A stretch of 64,000 nt of DNA from Ornithodoros turicata (lineage: Eukaryota > Arthropoda > Arachnida > Ixodida > Argasidae). Positions 35,473 through 47,899 of this stretch are shown here, in pieces. How positions within the stretch are numbered: the first letter of the stretch is position 1; each line of letters begins with the position of its first letter. The translations under genes and the position numbers were made by a program. Location: NCBI RefSeq assembly GCF_037126465.1, contig NC_088210.1:25507511-25571510 (forward strand), read 5' to 3'. The notes under the pieces were generated by a model. It was not told the origin of the DNA, did not search any database, and saw only the letters and a list, made by a program, of their open reading frames with translations.

Positions 35473-37525
35473 CTACAGCTCGATTAAGATTCCAACGCCC
35501 CTTTCCTTTTCATCTCTCCTCTTTCGTTCTTCCACCAGCTTCTTGAATTTAATGCCGTACCGGCGATGCAGTTCTGGAAATGCATACTTTGGCAGTTGTG
35601 GCACGTGTACGACCAGGTTTCCACTGGTTGCCACGTCAGTGCTCGAGTCGTTTGCGGTCCCGTCGTCATCCAAGCGATCGAACGGGTTGAACCTTCGGCC
35701 AGGTCCCAAGCCATCTCGGACAAAGAGGCAGCTATCCGAGCGGTTGCCCTAAAACAAACGAAAGACTTTATACAGCAGCTAGCACGATGGTGAAATTTTA
35801 ATGCATTCATCGAAAGAAGACTTGTGGCTGCCACAGCGATGGCCAATCAAGAAGGGCTTAGGACACTACTGGGTATGCCAAGCATGTGGGATTGTAACTC
35901 GACTTTCCTCTGCCAGGAGTCTGCACGAGCAGTGGCGTGGCCAGAAAAATAATTTCAGGTTGGGGTTGTACGGGGGTGGAGGATTTCCCTCTCCAGAATG
36001 TACTACAAAAGGTATAACTTTTTCCTTTTTTTGGGGTGGGGTGGGGAGGGGGGGTGGCTGAACCACAACCTACTAGACTATAATGACTATGTCATAATCG
36101 GCAGCCCCTATGGGGAGCCCATCCGCACAATCCGCTAGGGGCGCTACTCATCAGCCTGCGAGATCTAAATCATGATTGAACAATGGAAATTTGAATTTTG
36201 AACGTGCAGAGGCGCACGTACGACTACCGTAGCAGACGACAGCAACGGTTCTTCTGAAAACACGTAGAACGATGATAATAATCAACTTGAGAAAAAAGCA
36301 TCTCTCATGGAACAAAAAAAAAAAAAACGCTTGTACAAAAATACTATGGTAAGCTGAAGTACAAAGTATTGCAGAAACTGAGTAAGCAATAACTGGCCCG
36401 ATGAGTAGCGCCACCGTTAGCTTCCAAATGTAACGTAATGTTATGCTGACCTGCAACTGCCCTCCCGCAAGCAAAGGTGCCGGGTTCCCGCACTTTGCTA
36501 GTCTCTCGGCTTCAGTGATCTCACTGAGCTGTCTCTGCAGTTCTGCTACCATGAGTTTCATGTAGTCGTAGGAAGCGCAGGCCAGGGCCTTCATCCAACC
36601 CTCCATATCTTCTTGAGACTCCGCAGAGAGCACATAGGCCCGGTGGCCGGAACCGTGGAATAAGATCTGTGGTACGAAATTAATACACAGTGATATCTCG
36701 CTTGTCTGGACACCCTGGTAGTCGTCCCATTTCGTCCGCACACCGAATTTCTGGATAACCGAAAACCGAGCAAACTTCTGGGGAAACGCGAAAATTTGTG
36801 AGACCTCTTTATAGCTCCAGAAATCGAAAACAAGGAGAGGACCGTTACTTCAAAAATTTGTGCGAAGTGAGCTGCTTGAAATTAGCAGGTACGCGTGTGA
36901 CAAAATTTTGGTATCAGCCACGACTCCCGCTGCATCAACCTGCTGTTCACAGAAGGGTAATGCCCCAGAAGGTTAGTCCGTGCCATGGACTTTTTCCAGA
37001 ATAATGCGAACACAGCACATGCCAGAGACAGAGGATGAAAACAGAGGACGTTGACACTTTTCCGGACAAGTGGAACAGAATGACTGTGGTCCTGGAAGAT
37101 CGGTTGGACACGGATAAGAATAACGGGATAACTGGATAACAGAGACGAAATCTCATGGTAGCAGGTCCGTTCCCGGCAATTAGGTCCGGATAACGTGTTT
37201 TCTGGATATCTGAACTCCGGATAAGTGACATATGATTGTACATGCGATCGGGGCGAATACATAAACCAATCCCTAACACGCATACCTTGAAAGCGAAGAG
37301 CTCTTCATTCTCGGCCAATTCCACCGTACAGCCCTCCAGGATGACTGCGCCGACCGGATCGCGATCAGTTTTCTTTTCGAAGTAAAACAGCAAATTGCCC
37401 TTGAGTAGGAACCATCGCTTTTGGAATGCGCGGTTCACTTCTCCACGTTTCATGAGCCACCCTTCACGGTCCACGGGGGTTTTACTTTGGGCAAACGACA
37501 CTAGGTTCTTGTCGTTGATCTTCAT
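35473..37525 (-). CDS. PHETA1: Sesquipedalian (PHETA/FAM109) PH-domain endocytic protein, 243 aa
   Basis: Sesquipedalians are endosomal/trans-Golgi PH-domain proteins that bind the inositol 5-phosphatases OCRL and INPP5B and act in receptor recycling. Minus-strand exons: 37525-37286, 36666-36451, 35748-35473, all phase 0, 732 nt (human Ses1 is 249 aa). The N terminus MKINDKNLVSFA and PH-domain blocks GWLMKRGEVNRAFQKRWFLL, GNLLFYFEKK, VILEGCTVELAENEE and AYVLSAESQEDMEGWMKAL match the family. A helical stretch (VAELQRQLSEITEAERL) follows. The C terminus keeps the F&H motif (FPELHRRYG, Phe-x3-His), the OCRL-binding site. Which vertebrate paralogue it corresponds to is not resolvable. Two MITEs occupy its introns. 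Confidence 0.92.
35930..36035 (+). repeat. Truncated hAT-like MITE fragment
   Basis: Starts with CAGTGGCGTGGCCAGAAAAA and resembles the left half of the element at 39423-39580 (CAGTGGCATAGCCAGAAAAA), including a GGAGGATTT...CCCTCTCC stretch. The right terminal repeat is missing. Confidence 0.5.
36075..36440 (+). mobile_element. MITE copy in intron 2 of the sesquipedalian gene
   Basis: About 365 bp sharing long blocks with 48820-49330 and, inverted, 49380-49740: TTGAACAATGGAAATTTGAA-like, CCGTAGCAGACGACAGCAAC and GATGATAATAATCAACTTGA-like segments. The ends carry related GGGGCGCTACTCATC and GATGAGTAGCGCCACC sequences in inverted orientation. Confidence 0.65.
36690..37245. mobile_element. Tigger/pogo-like MITE in intron 1 of the sesquipedalian gene
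   Basis: The left part contains CAGTGATATCTCGCTTGTCT followed by GGACACC. The right part, read in reverse, gives TCACTTATCCGGAGTTCAGA and further TATCCGGAC repeats, a pattern typical of Tigger-type ends. Internal GGATAAC words recur. No transposase was seen and the exact ends are uncertain. Confidence 0.45.
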
Positions 37526-39224
37526 TGTTTTCCGTTGATGAACAGCAAACTGGCTTATCTGAAAGTAGCCAGAAAAGCAACGAGAATAAACTTCAATCAT
37601 ATCCAGTAGCACTTATCAGGGGTTTTGGAAGTCCCTCATAGCAGGAAGGGCTAGCCCTGATTATTATCCCAACCTAGCCTACCAAAAGGAGCTATTGATG
37701 TCCTTATTGTTGTTATGGGAAAACTTATTACGTCTATAATACGCAGCTTGTACTCAACACAAACTAAACCGATGGCAACAGGAAACTTTAGAGGCTATAT
37801 AATGCACTAAGAAAAAAAACGGAGGCACTGTACAGGATGAACTATGTACGTTATATACATCTAAAATCAATTTGTCATGAAGGCTATGTGTTCTTATTGG
37901 AAACGACTCGTCCATGCAATCCGGTGAGTGTGGGGACATAATGCACACGGGCAGGCCACCTCGTGTTCTTCATTACCTCGAAGCGAAAAAGAAATTTTCA
38001 TATCAGAAGCACAATGGTGTCGTCTGCCAAGGGTGTCATTACAGTTGCACGGAAAAGGCTCTGCAGAACGTTCTGGCCGTGGCACAGGCAAAGACAGCAG
38101 ATGTACGCTACGCATGTCATCAAACACAGGAGTAAGGAGGGAGAAGTGTGTGCGGGTCATTGTACCGAATGACACGAAAGGTGTTGATGTTTGCAATTTG
38201 TTTTTCAGAAAAAAAAACAAAACATGAAATATGACTCTGCGCGTTCACCACTCCGGGCACAAAAAGGAGGAGAAGGTATAATCCCATGTCACCGATGACA
38301 TTACGGGGGCACCTTGTTTTCCTGTGTCTTCTAATCAAGGCTCCTGATTCGCACGGTAGGTTTGCTCATGGAGTGTCACATTGGGCGGATGGTTTCTGAA
38401 CGGGTGTTTGTTTTCACCCTGCGCGGCAACAGAGCTCAAAGCAAGTCTGTCTCTGACGCCGGGTACAGGTGAAAAATCGGGTGTCGGGACGCTCCGAGGG
38501 AAAGTTCAGGGGGTCTGCCCCAACCTTCCGACGCCCCTGGCACTTATATTATTACGATTAGCAACACATGTACAGTCATTGACGGCTAGCCCAGCACGCA
38601 TTGGTTTCTACACCGAAAATGCTTGAAGTATGCATAGTAAAATATTCGATACAAATGGCGTAAAACAATGAGGAATACATACTATGGTTTAGATCGTTTA
38701 GATGGACTTCAAAATTAGCTGGCGCTCCAAGCCAACCACTCCTTCCTCGATGTCACCTTTTGTGGCAGCGCATATCTGAACCCTAGTATGCACAGGAAAC
38801 AACGTGGAGGTTTTGAACTAATTTAAGTGCTTTCCCGCAGCTACTGACTCAATGATTTGTTGGCACAAGCGACATTTTCATCACTAAACTGACTACACTA
38901 AACCGCGACGCAAAATCAAGGAGCAGAAGCCAGAAGCTACAGGAACAGGAAGTGACGATTCGCGGACCTTCAAAGGCTAGGGACTGCCGTTGCGGATCTT
39001 TCTGCGTGAAAGGTGAGATAGCGCTTAGGGTAGGATATTTTTAATAAGGCGGAGAGGAAAAATACTGTTGAAGGATGCAACCAAGCTGGTGTAATCTTGG
39101 AAAAGCCAACACAACCAAACGCAACATCACTTTATCGACATCATCGTTTGGGACTGAGCAAAGAACGCGAACGGGTCACAAGCGAGGTGTCGTAACGAAA
39201 AAAGGAAGTTTCTGAAAAGGTTAG

Positions 39225-39265
39225 CCATGTAGGACTCAAACCCACATCCCCACACCCTCTGGATC
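39225..39265 (-). repeat. tRNA-derived SINE head fragment
   Basis: On the minus strand, GTGGGTTTGAGTCCTACAT resembles a pol III B box and the SINE head at about 6022. It is too short for a tRNA. Confidence 0.35.
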
Positions 39266-39422
39266 TCATCAATTTTTAGGCACTTGAGGCTTTGTTATGT
39301 GTTTGTCCTCTCTGTATGTTGCAGTCTCAGAACATCAATTCCCGTCATGTCGTTGTGAGTCGTTCGTGTATTTTTCTTCATCCGTCCTGTCACGTCGTTG
39401 TCCTCGGACTCAAGGTCAAGTT

Positions 39423-39580
39423 CAGTGGCATAGCCAGAAAAAAATATTTCAGGGGGAGTTCTATGGTGACCTTACGTGGGAGAGGAGGATTTTACTCTCG
39501 TTTCCCTCTCCCAAATGCTCTACCAAAGATACGGCTTCGGGAGGGGTTTGAAACCCCCTAAATCTTCTGCTACGCCAGTG
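39423..39580. mobile_element. hAT-like MITE with 8-bp target-site duplication
   Basis: Inverted ends CAGTGGCATAGCC (left) and CACTGGCGTAGC (right, read in reverse), about 158 bp. The flanks GTCAAGTT (39415-39422) and GTCATGTT (39581-39588) agree at 7 of 8 bases, as expected for the hAT superfamily. Confidence 0.65.
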
Positions 39581-40253
39581 GTCATGTTGCATCTGCCAAG
39601 AAAAGCACAGTTGTCTCAATAATCGTTGAAACGTAACCTACGCTGTGCCGATGAGAGCCAAAAAGCTCGAAACTGCAGTCTCCCTTCAGATCGGCGTTCT
39701 AATGATCGCCGTGGAGGGAGACAATGTAGTGCTCTTCGTTTTTAGGGCGAGGGCAGTACTATTTTTGAACCGTGATGTGGGCAAGCTTACGCTTGTCCAA
39801 TCCCACAGTTGGCAATACAAAACGTAAGCGGTCATAGCAGTTCTTCCCGACACAACCCAAGAGGAGAGCCCACTTGTGAACAAACAGCTTCATGTAATAA
39901 TACTGCACATCAACACGGAAAGAAGCCGGGGGTGGGGTGAAGGATGCGTCGAAACAGGACTGGATTTGAATATCCTAGCTGTGTCGGTGGTGGAGTCCAG
40001 AGTCCGAAGTACTGAGTCTCGGCGGGGGAGCCAGCTGATGAGTTGACCTTCCGTATCGGGGATCAGGCGGTGACCATATACACAGGGTCGGCGAGAGGGT
40101 GGGGTAACCGGGAACGGCGGCCCGGGCAGGGGCCTACACGACCCAAGATGAAGTACTTGGACTCTGTTATAGAGACGTGAGGAGGGGGCTAGGCCGTGAC
40201 CACATACGCAACACACGGCCAAACGGGACAAAGCGGGGTAGTTGGTAAAAGTT

Positions 40254-40316
40254 CATATCGGCTTACTGCAGCAATAGACTCCTTGTCCGCGTCTATTGCT
40301 GCAGTAAGCCGGTATG
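40254..40316. other. Near-perfect 26-bp hairpin with 11-nt loop
   Basis: Left arm 40254-40279, loop 40280-40290, right arm 40291-40316. The arms match at 25 of 26 positions, and the mismatch would be a G:U pair in RNA. No adjacent gene explains it. Confidence 0.8.
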
Positions 40317-40796
40317 TCCCACACTTCGTCGACCCGATCTCAACACAACCGTTCGCTTGCACTGATTGTTTCCTACTTCCCCGTTGTCTGTTCTCCAGCT
40401 CGCTAAGAAAAGGAGCATCCCAAAAACCAATTTACGTCGGCCCTCGACAGAGGCCAAAGCTGTAAATGATCCCACAAGCGGACACTATTCGAGGTACCCA
40501 GAGGTATTCCGAGGTACCACGTGTCTTCCTCTGAACCCATTTGTCTAAATTTCGGCTGCATTCAACTGAACATTCGACGAGTCTTCAAATCTTGCTTGTA
40601 CCCCAGGAAAATGCTGCCACGTCAGGATCGCGTATAGCAATACTACTGACCAGTCTTTCTTGTGGGCCGCAGTTACTAGACGATATATTCGGCTGGAAGA
40701 TAGTGGGTTTAACATGGGAAAAAACAAGCAGTACTTCCAACATCTGTCATCGCGCGTTCCAGATCGCGTGTTTATTAGTTTCATCAAATAGAACTC

Positions 40797-43700
40797 CTAA
40801 ACAGGAGTGCCTGATGGAAGTGCTTCCGGTGTGGCGTTGATAGTTGCATTGATAAATGTGACTGCCCAAGACGGAATAGAACCCAGGTCAAAGACAATGT
40901 AGCCCATGGTCAGTAGAGTGAAGATTTCTATGGCCAAGAAAGCCAGCTTCATGAGAAGACCAGATTTTATCTGAAAAACGACGCAGTGTTATCTTACGCA
41001 CCGCATTTTCAATTACTATCGCGAAAGGACACTTACGAGCTGCCAGGACGGAATGCTGGCGTACTCGTACAGCATGGCGTTCGGGTAGTTGGCAACTGGC
41101 AGGACGAGTGTCATGCACGACAACCTGGATATCGGGAGCATGAAAAGGAGAGGATTTGCGCGCTTTTCTAGGGCCAGCAAATTGAGCGCTGGGACCCAGA
41201 AGATTTCTTCACGCCGGCGAAAGTTCTTGAGTTCAGCGAGGATCGCTGTCAGCAAGCACATTAGCATCACTACAGGCATCGCGGGCATTTGAACTTTTAT
41301 GAGGTGCTCCAAAAGCGCGGTGTACATGCCAGAGGTCTGTAAGGGAAAAAGATACCTTGAGTATGTGTGAAACGTCTGAGATTTCACTCTGCACGAAATA
41401 AACTTCCATGCCGTGCATGGTGTGGACAGTAGACCTCTACCCGACAAACGTCATCATGACATGAAATCGGAAGAGGAGCGTTGGGTTCCACGAATGGCCA
41501 CTTGTCCGCAGCCGCGTATTGAAAAGAAAAGCAGGACCGAAGGTCACGTCGCGTCCCTTTCAGGGACCGTCGTAATCTCCTCACTATCGTGGCTTTGGGA
41601 AGCGACCTTGTTCGCCCCTAGCTTCGAGTGTAGTTAGGGTCCACCAAATGACGTCACGACGTCATTTGTTTACAAACAGGTACAGGGAGAGGCCTATTGA
41701 ACGTACGTACGCAATAAATATTAAAAACCAAAATACCAAATCGAGAGAACTGCAGCTGGGTTTCCTCGAATAACGCAAACGCAAAATGTGTAGCATATTG
41801 CCACGTATCGTGTTTGTACCGACCACACGCAACAGGCAACGAGGCGTCGAACGACGGGCTGGGGCCCGCGACACGTCGCGCCACGTCGCAGGCGGTCCTT
41901 CTGGAAGCATCTGCTCCTTCGCTCACATCAATCTCAAGGACGGGCCGACGACCTTGGAGAGGCTTCTGTATTTCCTCGCTGTGTTCGCCGCTGTGCATAA
42001 AAGCTTGAGCCCCCAGTCGGAGCATTATTCCTTTACCTTAGTTCTGTCCAAGAGCTACCGCTCTTGTGTTAGCCAGCTAAGCAGCTGAATAAAGTGTTCG
42101 CCGATTATTCGCCGTCTCGCTCGTCTGTTTTCATCCCTGACAATATATGTATGTGTCTGCACTACATGCATGTCCTGTTAGCATCGCGTTTGGGTGTGTG
42201 TCCAGGAGTATGACATATCCCCTTTACCGATGTAACAGCGCATGCACGGGGTTATCACAATGGACGGACTTTGATGGCTGAACAACGGTGGTGCCAGGTA
42301 GGGCGATGTCACATGTGTGTAGTGGAGCACCCTGGATCGGGCTCATCGTGCTGCTAAAGGAGCCTAGGACTTCCATGACCAGCATGACTTACCTTAGTGC
42401 ACACGTTTATTTTTTATTTCGATTACAACGCTCATTAGCACTGCTTACACAGTCACGCATCTTAAGTTTAAGCTATACCGTTTACACGCGTGTGTAGAAA
42501 AGGGCCTGATCTGGCGTCCATCCCGTTGACACATGCATTTCCAGTTTCTTACCCTCAATGAATTGCGATAGGGTCCTAAATTTTCTTTGGCGGGTAGATA
42601 CTGGTATGTAGATATCATTTATCATTATTTCATACACAGAGGTTCAATTGTTGCAAAGGCGGTTCAGTAGAAGCTGCCGAAAGTTCTACCTTGTGAGAGC
42701 CAAACTGTTCAATTCGACCTCACCGTCATCGTCATAAGCCAGCAGTGGCGCCGCTACATGCTTATAAGCGCGCCCCACGTGCTGTTCTGAGTTCTTTCAT
42801 TGTACGACGTTCATCACCATACGTCGTTAGTCTGTTGGATCCTCGCTTTAGCTCATTCGGCCCTTCATCACCCAAATTGCTAGGTATACCTTCACTGTCT
42901 TTCATTCATTGTATGTATCATACCAGAGTGTTAGTAAACTGTCTGTGTGTTATCCAAATGCCGTATTCCTGAATCTTATTTTTGAGTTTGGCAGATAGCC
43001 AGGGACATTGGGCCCATCACCAGCGTTAACACCTTTCTTTACCCCTTTCCCTTGGTCTATCTTGCCTCACAACCTGTAGTAGCAATGCAGATAGCTCGTC
43101 GGCGGTGAAGTTTTGGTCACGTTGTCCCGAATAAAGCTATGGACGGACCTACACTGACAGTCGTTCATGCGCCACAAAACACCATCAACGTCGTTTAGGC
43201 GGTACGTTTTCTCAAAGGTAACCCAAGCCTGGGAATACAAAGCCAGTGTATAACAGGCTCGAAAGCTGACGCATCGTTCTAACAGTGTGTAGGAACAATT
43301 AGTCAGATGGAGGCAATGGGAAGGAGACAGTCTCCTTGCAAGGATACGTCCATTGCTGACACAACAAATGTTCGCCGGCATATGGAAAGGAGGCTTTCAG
43401 GAGAGAGTAGCATTAAGGCACATACCGCAGCAACTTTCGCGACGATCATGCCAGCTCCGCAGAGGAAAATACATCCCCAGGGCATGCGACTGCAGAAGTT
43501 TGACCACGACAGCAGTGGAGGGCTGTCCACACCTTCCACTGGTATGGCGGGGATTATGAACACCAGGGAGCCAATAGCGACGAAGAAGGACGCTCTGGAT
43601 CCGAACCTGACCACATGGCACAATGCAGTCTGTCACTATATACCGACTCCGATGAAGAAGTGCGAGGAACTTACCGGTACTCGCTGAAGTCAGTAGGGGA

Positions 43701-46700
43701 CCCACGGAATACAATATTACTCAGGAGTACACTTATCTGCATGAGCGCTACTACCACTTCGTGAAACCTATGGGGAAAAAAGAAAATTATAGGCCCTGCA
43801 GAAATGGTGCGTGACCCTATTACTTCATCTTTCCCAGACACGTATACCTCATCTTGAACAGCTTACGACATTCCACGGTGTTCTGGACACGGAACCTGCG
43901 GGACGAGAGACTCTACACGGTTAACATACAACAACAACAACGACAACTTTATTTTGTGATGAATGGGGAGTTTCATCGCCAGAGACGATACTCTACCCCA
44001 TTGCTCAATCAACGCCACCTAGATACAGAAGTCATTGCCAAAATCCTACGTATCAGAGGAGTCTTTCTTGCTATTATCTTGGAATCGTCTTCACTAGGCC
44101 TAACGTTAGCGATGAAACATCTTATTTTCGCATAAATAATGATGGCGGAGCGAAACTAGTCTGAAAAATATTTTTTCACGCTACACCGTTCCAAATCATC
44201 GTCCATTTTGGAGAAAATTTGGCGTCATGGCGCCCACCATGTTAAACGGCAACGAATGAAATGCGCCTAAGTATGATCGACAGGTCGAGCCTCTTTTTTA
44301 GGCTCCTCCCAATGGCCAGGCTCCCTTTTAATACATGGCACTGCCATTGCTGGTGGTGATATGGGGAATGATATGAGCCCCCGGTTAATATACAATGGAC
44401 CTTTTTCACAATGGCCTATGCGCGTCCGTATGACCTTGAGACGCCGGAGAGGATTATCTCAGTCTTCACTAGATGGCGCACTATGGGGACGACAGAACTG
44501 GGGACCAGCCCTGCCGCCACCAGGAGAACGGAAGTGACGCGAAGGCGACGGTAGCACGGCAACTTGGTTCGGAAACCCGCTTTTATGGAGGCTGGAGATA
44601 TCAGAAAAAGTGTGTCGCAATTTGTACCTCGTTCCCAACACGTGTGTTCGCAATATGACCGGCGTACAAGAAAGAATAGACAGTGAATTGCGTGGGCGCA
44701 CTACTTTGTGACTCGGAGGTGTTCATCCGCCAGCCTGAGCATGTCAGGAGGAGTTCACCCAGTAGGAGTTAACGTGTCCCGAAGAATAAACGCTATACTG
44801 ACCTGCTAGGTACGCCGAAACAAAATAGGTAGAGCCATAGGATTAGAGAACATAGTATTAGTGCCGGGATGGAGTACGCGAACCATGTAAAGTAGTTGAG
44901 AGGATGGTGCCCGTAGAAACTAGAATACAGGGCACAATATTGACTGCGACGGTTTTGAGAAGACATCGTGCATACCTATTGACAAAATTAAATAGGCGTC
45001 GATTCGGGAGTGTTCCGTGAGGTGTTCCTGTGCATCCGATGCTGGTGCCATACACAAGCCCCAAGAGCAGGGTGTTGCGCAATTGGTCTCGTTCGGTACT
45101 GAAATAGTCAAAGTGTGAATTGCCGGCTTCGAACACGGGAAACTTTCTCTATTGCATACGCACCGGTAAGGGAAAAGAAAAGAAAACGTAAACTACGAGA
45201 GTCTGTCCTCATCATAGAGGAAGGATAAGTCCCTGGATTGGGACCCCTGTCCCGTCATTTCCCCGAGTTACTAGTGAAAATAAGTGAATCTCACTGTATC
45301 TCCCTAGACGACCGGCTTTCGAAAACCCGATGCAAATAGGGCTGGCATTCCGCGTGGGCCGGTAGGCAGCTCGTATTGATGTCGGGAGCGGGAGAAGGAA
45401 ACCCTGTTGCCACGTATTCTCCAACTGCAGAGATGGAATGAGCCGTTAGTTCCTCACTGTGACACTTAATTGTGAACTTCAGCCCGCGATCTACCTTTTC
45501 TCTGGTCATCTGGGTAGTTGTCCAGGAAGAGCTCATCAGTGACACAATCGACGATGGGCCAGAGGAGCATAGTGCAGAGGTAGCTGCCGAACAGGAGCGA
45601 GACTAAAACTGACGGCACTATCACAGAGAAGAGCAACCTGCATCAGAAGCAGCAGGCATTGTACAGTCTTGTATCGTTTCGTATACACGTAGAAGCGGTC
45701 AGAGGCCTCTCAGTATTCAAGACCTCTTGCCTCGACACGTTGAGCTTCGGTACTCGCTCGCAGATGTGGCACAGTGAGACTTACAATGGGCGCGTTAAGT
45801 AGTTGCTTTCTTACTCTTTCTCGGACGCTCCGAGTTTCGTGCTCCTGGAGTAGCTATTAAACGGCATGCTCGCGGTCTGCTGTTTCTCCATTTCTCTCTC
45901 TTTTAGAAGCTCTCTGCTCTGCTGCCGCCGCACCGTCCTGCGTTCTCTTTCTTCACCCCTTTTTCGTGCACCCTCCAAAAGCTGGTGCGTGAAGAGCGCG
46001 CTCGGGAGCAGCCACTTTGCATTTCCAACTAACGGCATTCGTAAAAATGTCATTTGTTCAGTGCTACACGGGTGCGCGGAATGACATTACACGTGACTGA
46101 CATTCGCTGAGCGAATGTGTTCGATGAACTCATTCGCTCTTCCCCCTCGAACGAACTGCATACACTGGACGGCAGAGAAGCAGTGAGAAACAACAACGTC
46201 AAGCATTCAGAACGACAGAAATGCGACCGAAAAATTTAGTCTTTATTTTTTGTAAAAGTGATGACAAGTAATGGTGACACGGTACTACCCAGCTACTCTC
46301 GTCCGCTGTCAACACGGAGGCCATGCTCAACGCTATGGCGGACATCATGGCAGGAGGCAGGTGTTTCGCCTACAGCCACTGTAGTTCCAGCCATATCAGC
46401 TGTCGCGCGTGGGGAAACAGAACGGTCCCAGTGGACAGATCACGAGACAGATCAGCTGTTGCGCGTGACACTGTTCATCGCCAGCCGCAAAATGGTTCTC
46501 GGCGCGATCAGTCATCTTGTTTGGTGACCTCCTCCGACCAGATGCGTACTCTACTTGACTTCGGCCTTGTACGACATGCTTGCGCTTGCAGTGGCCACTA
46601 CCGTAACTATCCCATGACCCGGCTCTCCCCATAGGCGATTGCCAGTTGTCCAGGTCTCTAGTATAGAGTAGGTCGTGATGCAAAGCACGGACTCAAAGCG

Positions 46701-47863
46701 AAGGGCAGGTTCGAAGGCGCGATGTTGAACGCAGTTTTCAGAAGCACGCAAAAGTATATAAAAATTGAGTGCATGTACAGTCGTATGAGGCTGTTCAACT
46801 ATTTCACGAATCGCCGTTATCATCAGCACGGAATGACATTCCTTTTTGCCGTGTATAGCTGGGCCTTGCCTTTGCGAATGACATTCACACACGCACATGA
46901 CGTTCGCTGGGAATGACATTGTTTGCCCGTATGACAGGGGTATAAGAGGCGCAGAGGCGGTGCCACCTAGGAGGAGGCCTGCTTAATGCCTCGTCTTCCT
47001 CTTTCGCCAAGATGTCGTCTGCTTCAGCCAATCGCCACGGACGACAAAGGCCTTCGGTGGCTAGAAATGGCTGTCCATTCGTCTGATGGCGGCTCGACTC
47101 TATACCTACGGCCGCCGGAGTACGGTTGCGATTACTGAACTCTTAATGACGTCACGTCGTGTAAGCGTTCATTTTGTTTACCGTAGGTGATTTTGGCAGA
47201 GTCCTTTTATTATCAGGGGTGTACAACTATAACCTCGCTGGCTGACATATGACTTACGCTTGTGCACTGCAGCCGAAGGTAGAGAGGAATAGCAAAGCCA
47301 AGCGACTGTAGAGGCCGCTTTCTACCGCAGCCAGGACCAGGAACATAATGGAAAGGAACGAGAACTGTGTCACCTGTCAAAGATGGAAAGCAATGAGATA
47401 GTACGTTGGGAAAATTTCAGTAAATCCATTTTACGTCGCTGTACGCTCTAGAAATCTCTCCGGTGGTAGCCAGGCCGAGCATAGGCAGCATGAAGATCGG
47501 GAATAGAGCGGCAACCGGAGCAGATATCGCATCGGTTAGCAGCAGCAGAGACAACAGGAACACGAAGAAAACGCATTTAAGTGGCTGCAGGCAAGACAAA
47601 GATCCAAATGTACTGCAAGGTACTGCGTTCGGAACGCTATCATAAATGCAAGCCTATCACTCACGTCCGATTCCGTCCAATAGGTGGCGTAAACGATCGC
47701 TGCGGAATAGAAAACGACCATCATCATTACAGGCGATTGCTGTAGGAGGACAGTTGATATCGAACGAGCCGAAGCTTCCGTGGATGGTGTCGGCTGCAAA
47801 GTAATGGATATCTTCAGTTCTGGGATGTACCGTTTCTAGTATGAAATAACACCCTACCTCCAT
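40797..47863 (-). CDS. SLC13-family transporter-like protein, paralogue A (13 exons, 569 aa), lacking SNT motifs
   Basis: Related to the Na+/dicarboxylate-sulphate (INDY/NaDC) transporters, multi-pass membrane proteins. Exons: 47863-47858, 47793-47665, 47584-47435, 47373-47258, 45637-45495, 45424-45295, 45098-44976, 44919-44803, 43895-43848, 43767-43675, 43606-43426, 41336-41037, 40970-40797. Phases all agree, total 1710 nt, normal length for the family. Family landmarks: ISAPVAALFPIFMLPMLG, GLVYGTSIGCTGTPHGTLPN, MPWGCIFLCGAGMIVAK, NPLLFMLPISRL, and a C-terminal segment ending in N-glycosylation-type sites (INATINAT). At the first SNT position it has FGSYLCTMLLWPIV; at the second, LKNFRRREEIFW; and LVLPVANYPNAML replaces the PS01271-type signature. 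Sodium-coupled transport is therefore doubtful. The first two-codon exon is the least certain call. Confidence 0.87.
41430..41699 (+). mobile_element. MITE copy (TAGACCTCT family) in SLC13-A intron 11
   Basis: Begins AGACCTCTACCCGACAAACG and ends GGGAGAGGCCTATT. It shares GACCTTGTTCGCCCCTAGCT and flanking blocks with 15374-15625. The left part has a short deletion relative to that copy. Confidence 0.7.
41780..42145 (+). mobile_element. Possible solo LTR
   Basis: The block has an LTR-like order: a GC-rich upstream part, a TATA-like GCATAAAAGCTTGAGC (41995-42010), a pyrimidine/CTCTTGTG region, AATAAAG (about 42088) and a TTCATCCCTGACA end. No matching partner, primer-binding site or target duplication was identified, so the boundaries are approximate. 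Confidence 0.35.
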
Positions 47864-47899
47864 AACTGCGTTTTCGATAGTCCGGGCGTCTCGGTCCTA

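Larger units (their letters stand above)
37526..40796. other. Intergenic region with small repeats; no gene supported
   Basis: Lies upstream of the sesquipedalian gene and downstream of SLC13 gene A. It contains a SINE-like tRNA-derived piece (39225-39265), a hAT-like MITE (39423-39580) and a 63-nt hairpin (40254-40316). Open frames are short and unconserved. Confidence 0.55.

Noticed and set aside
43067..43250. Possible extra SLC13-A exon (AWVTFEKTYRLND...)
   Set aside because: Exon 11 (ends 43426) joins directly in phase to the 41336 exon and matches the family without it; this segment has no SLC13 similarity.
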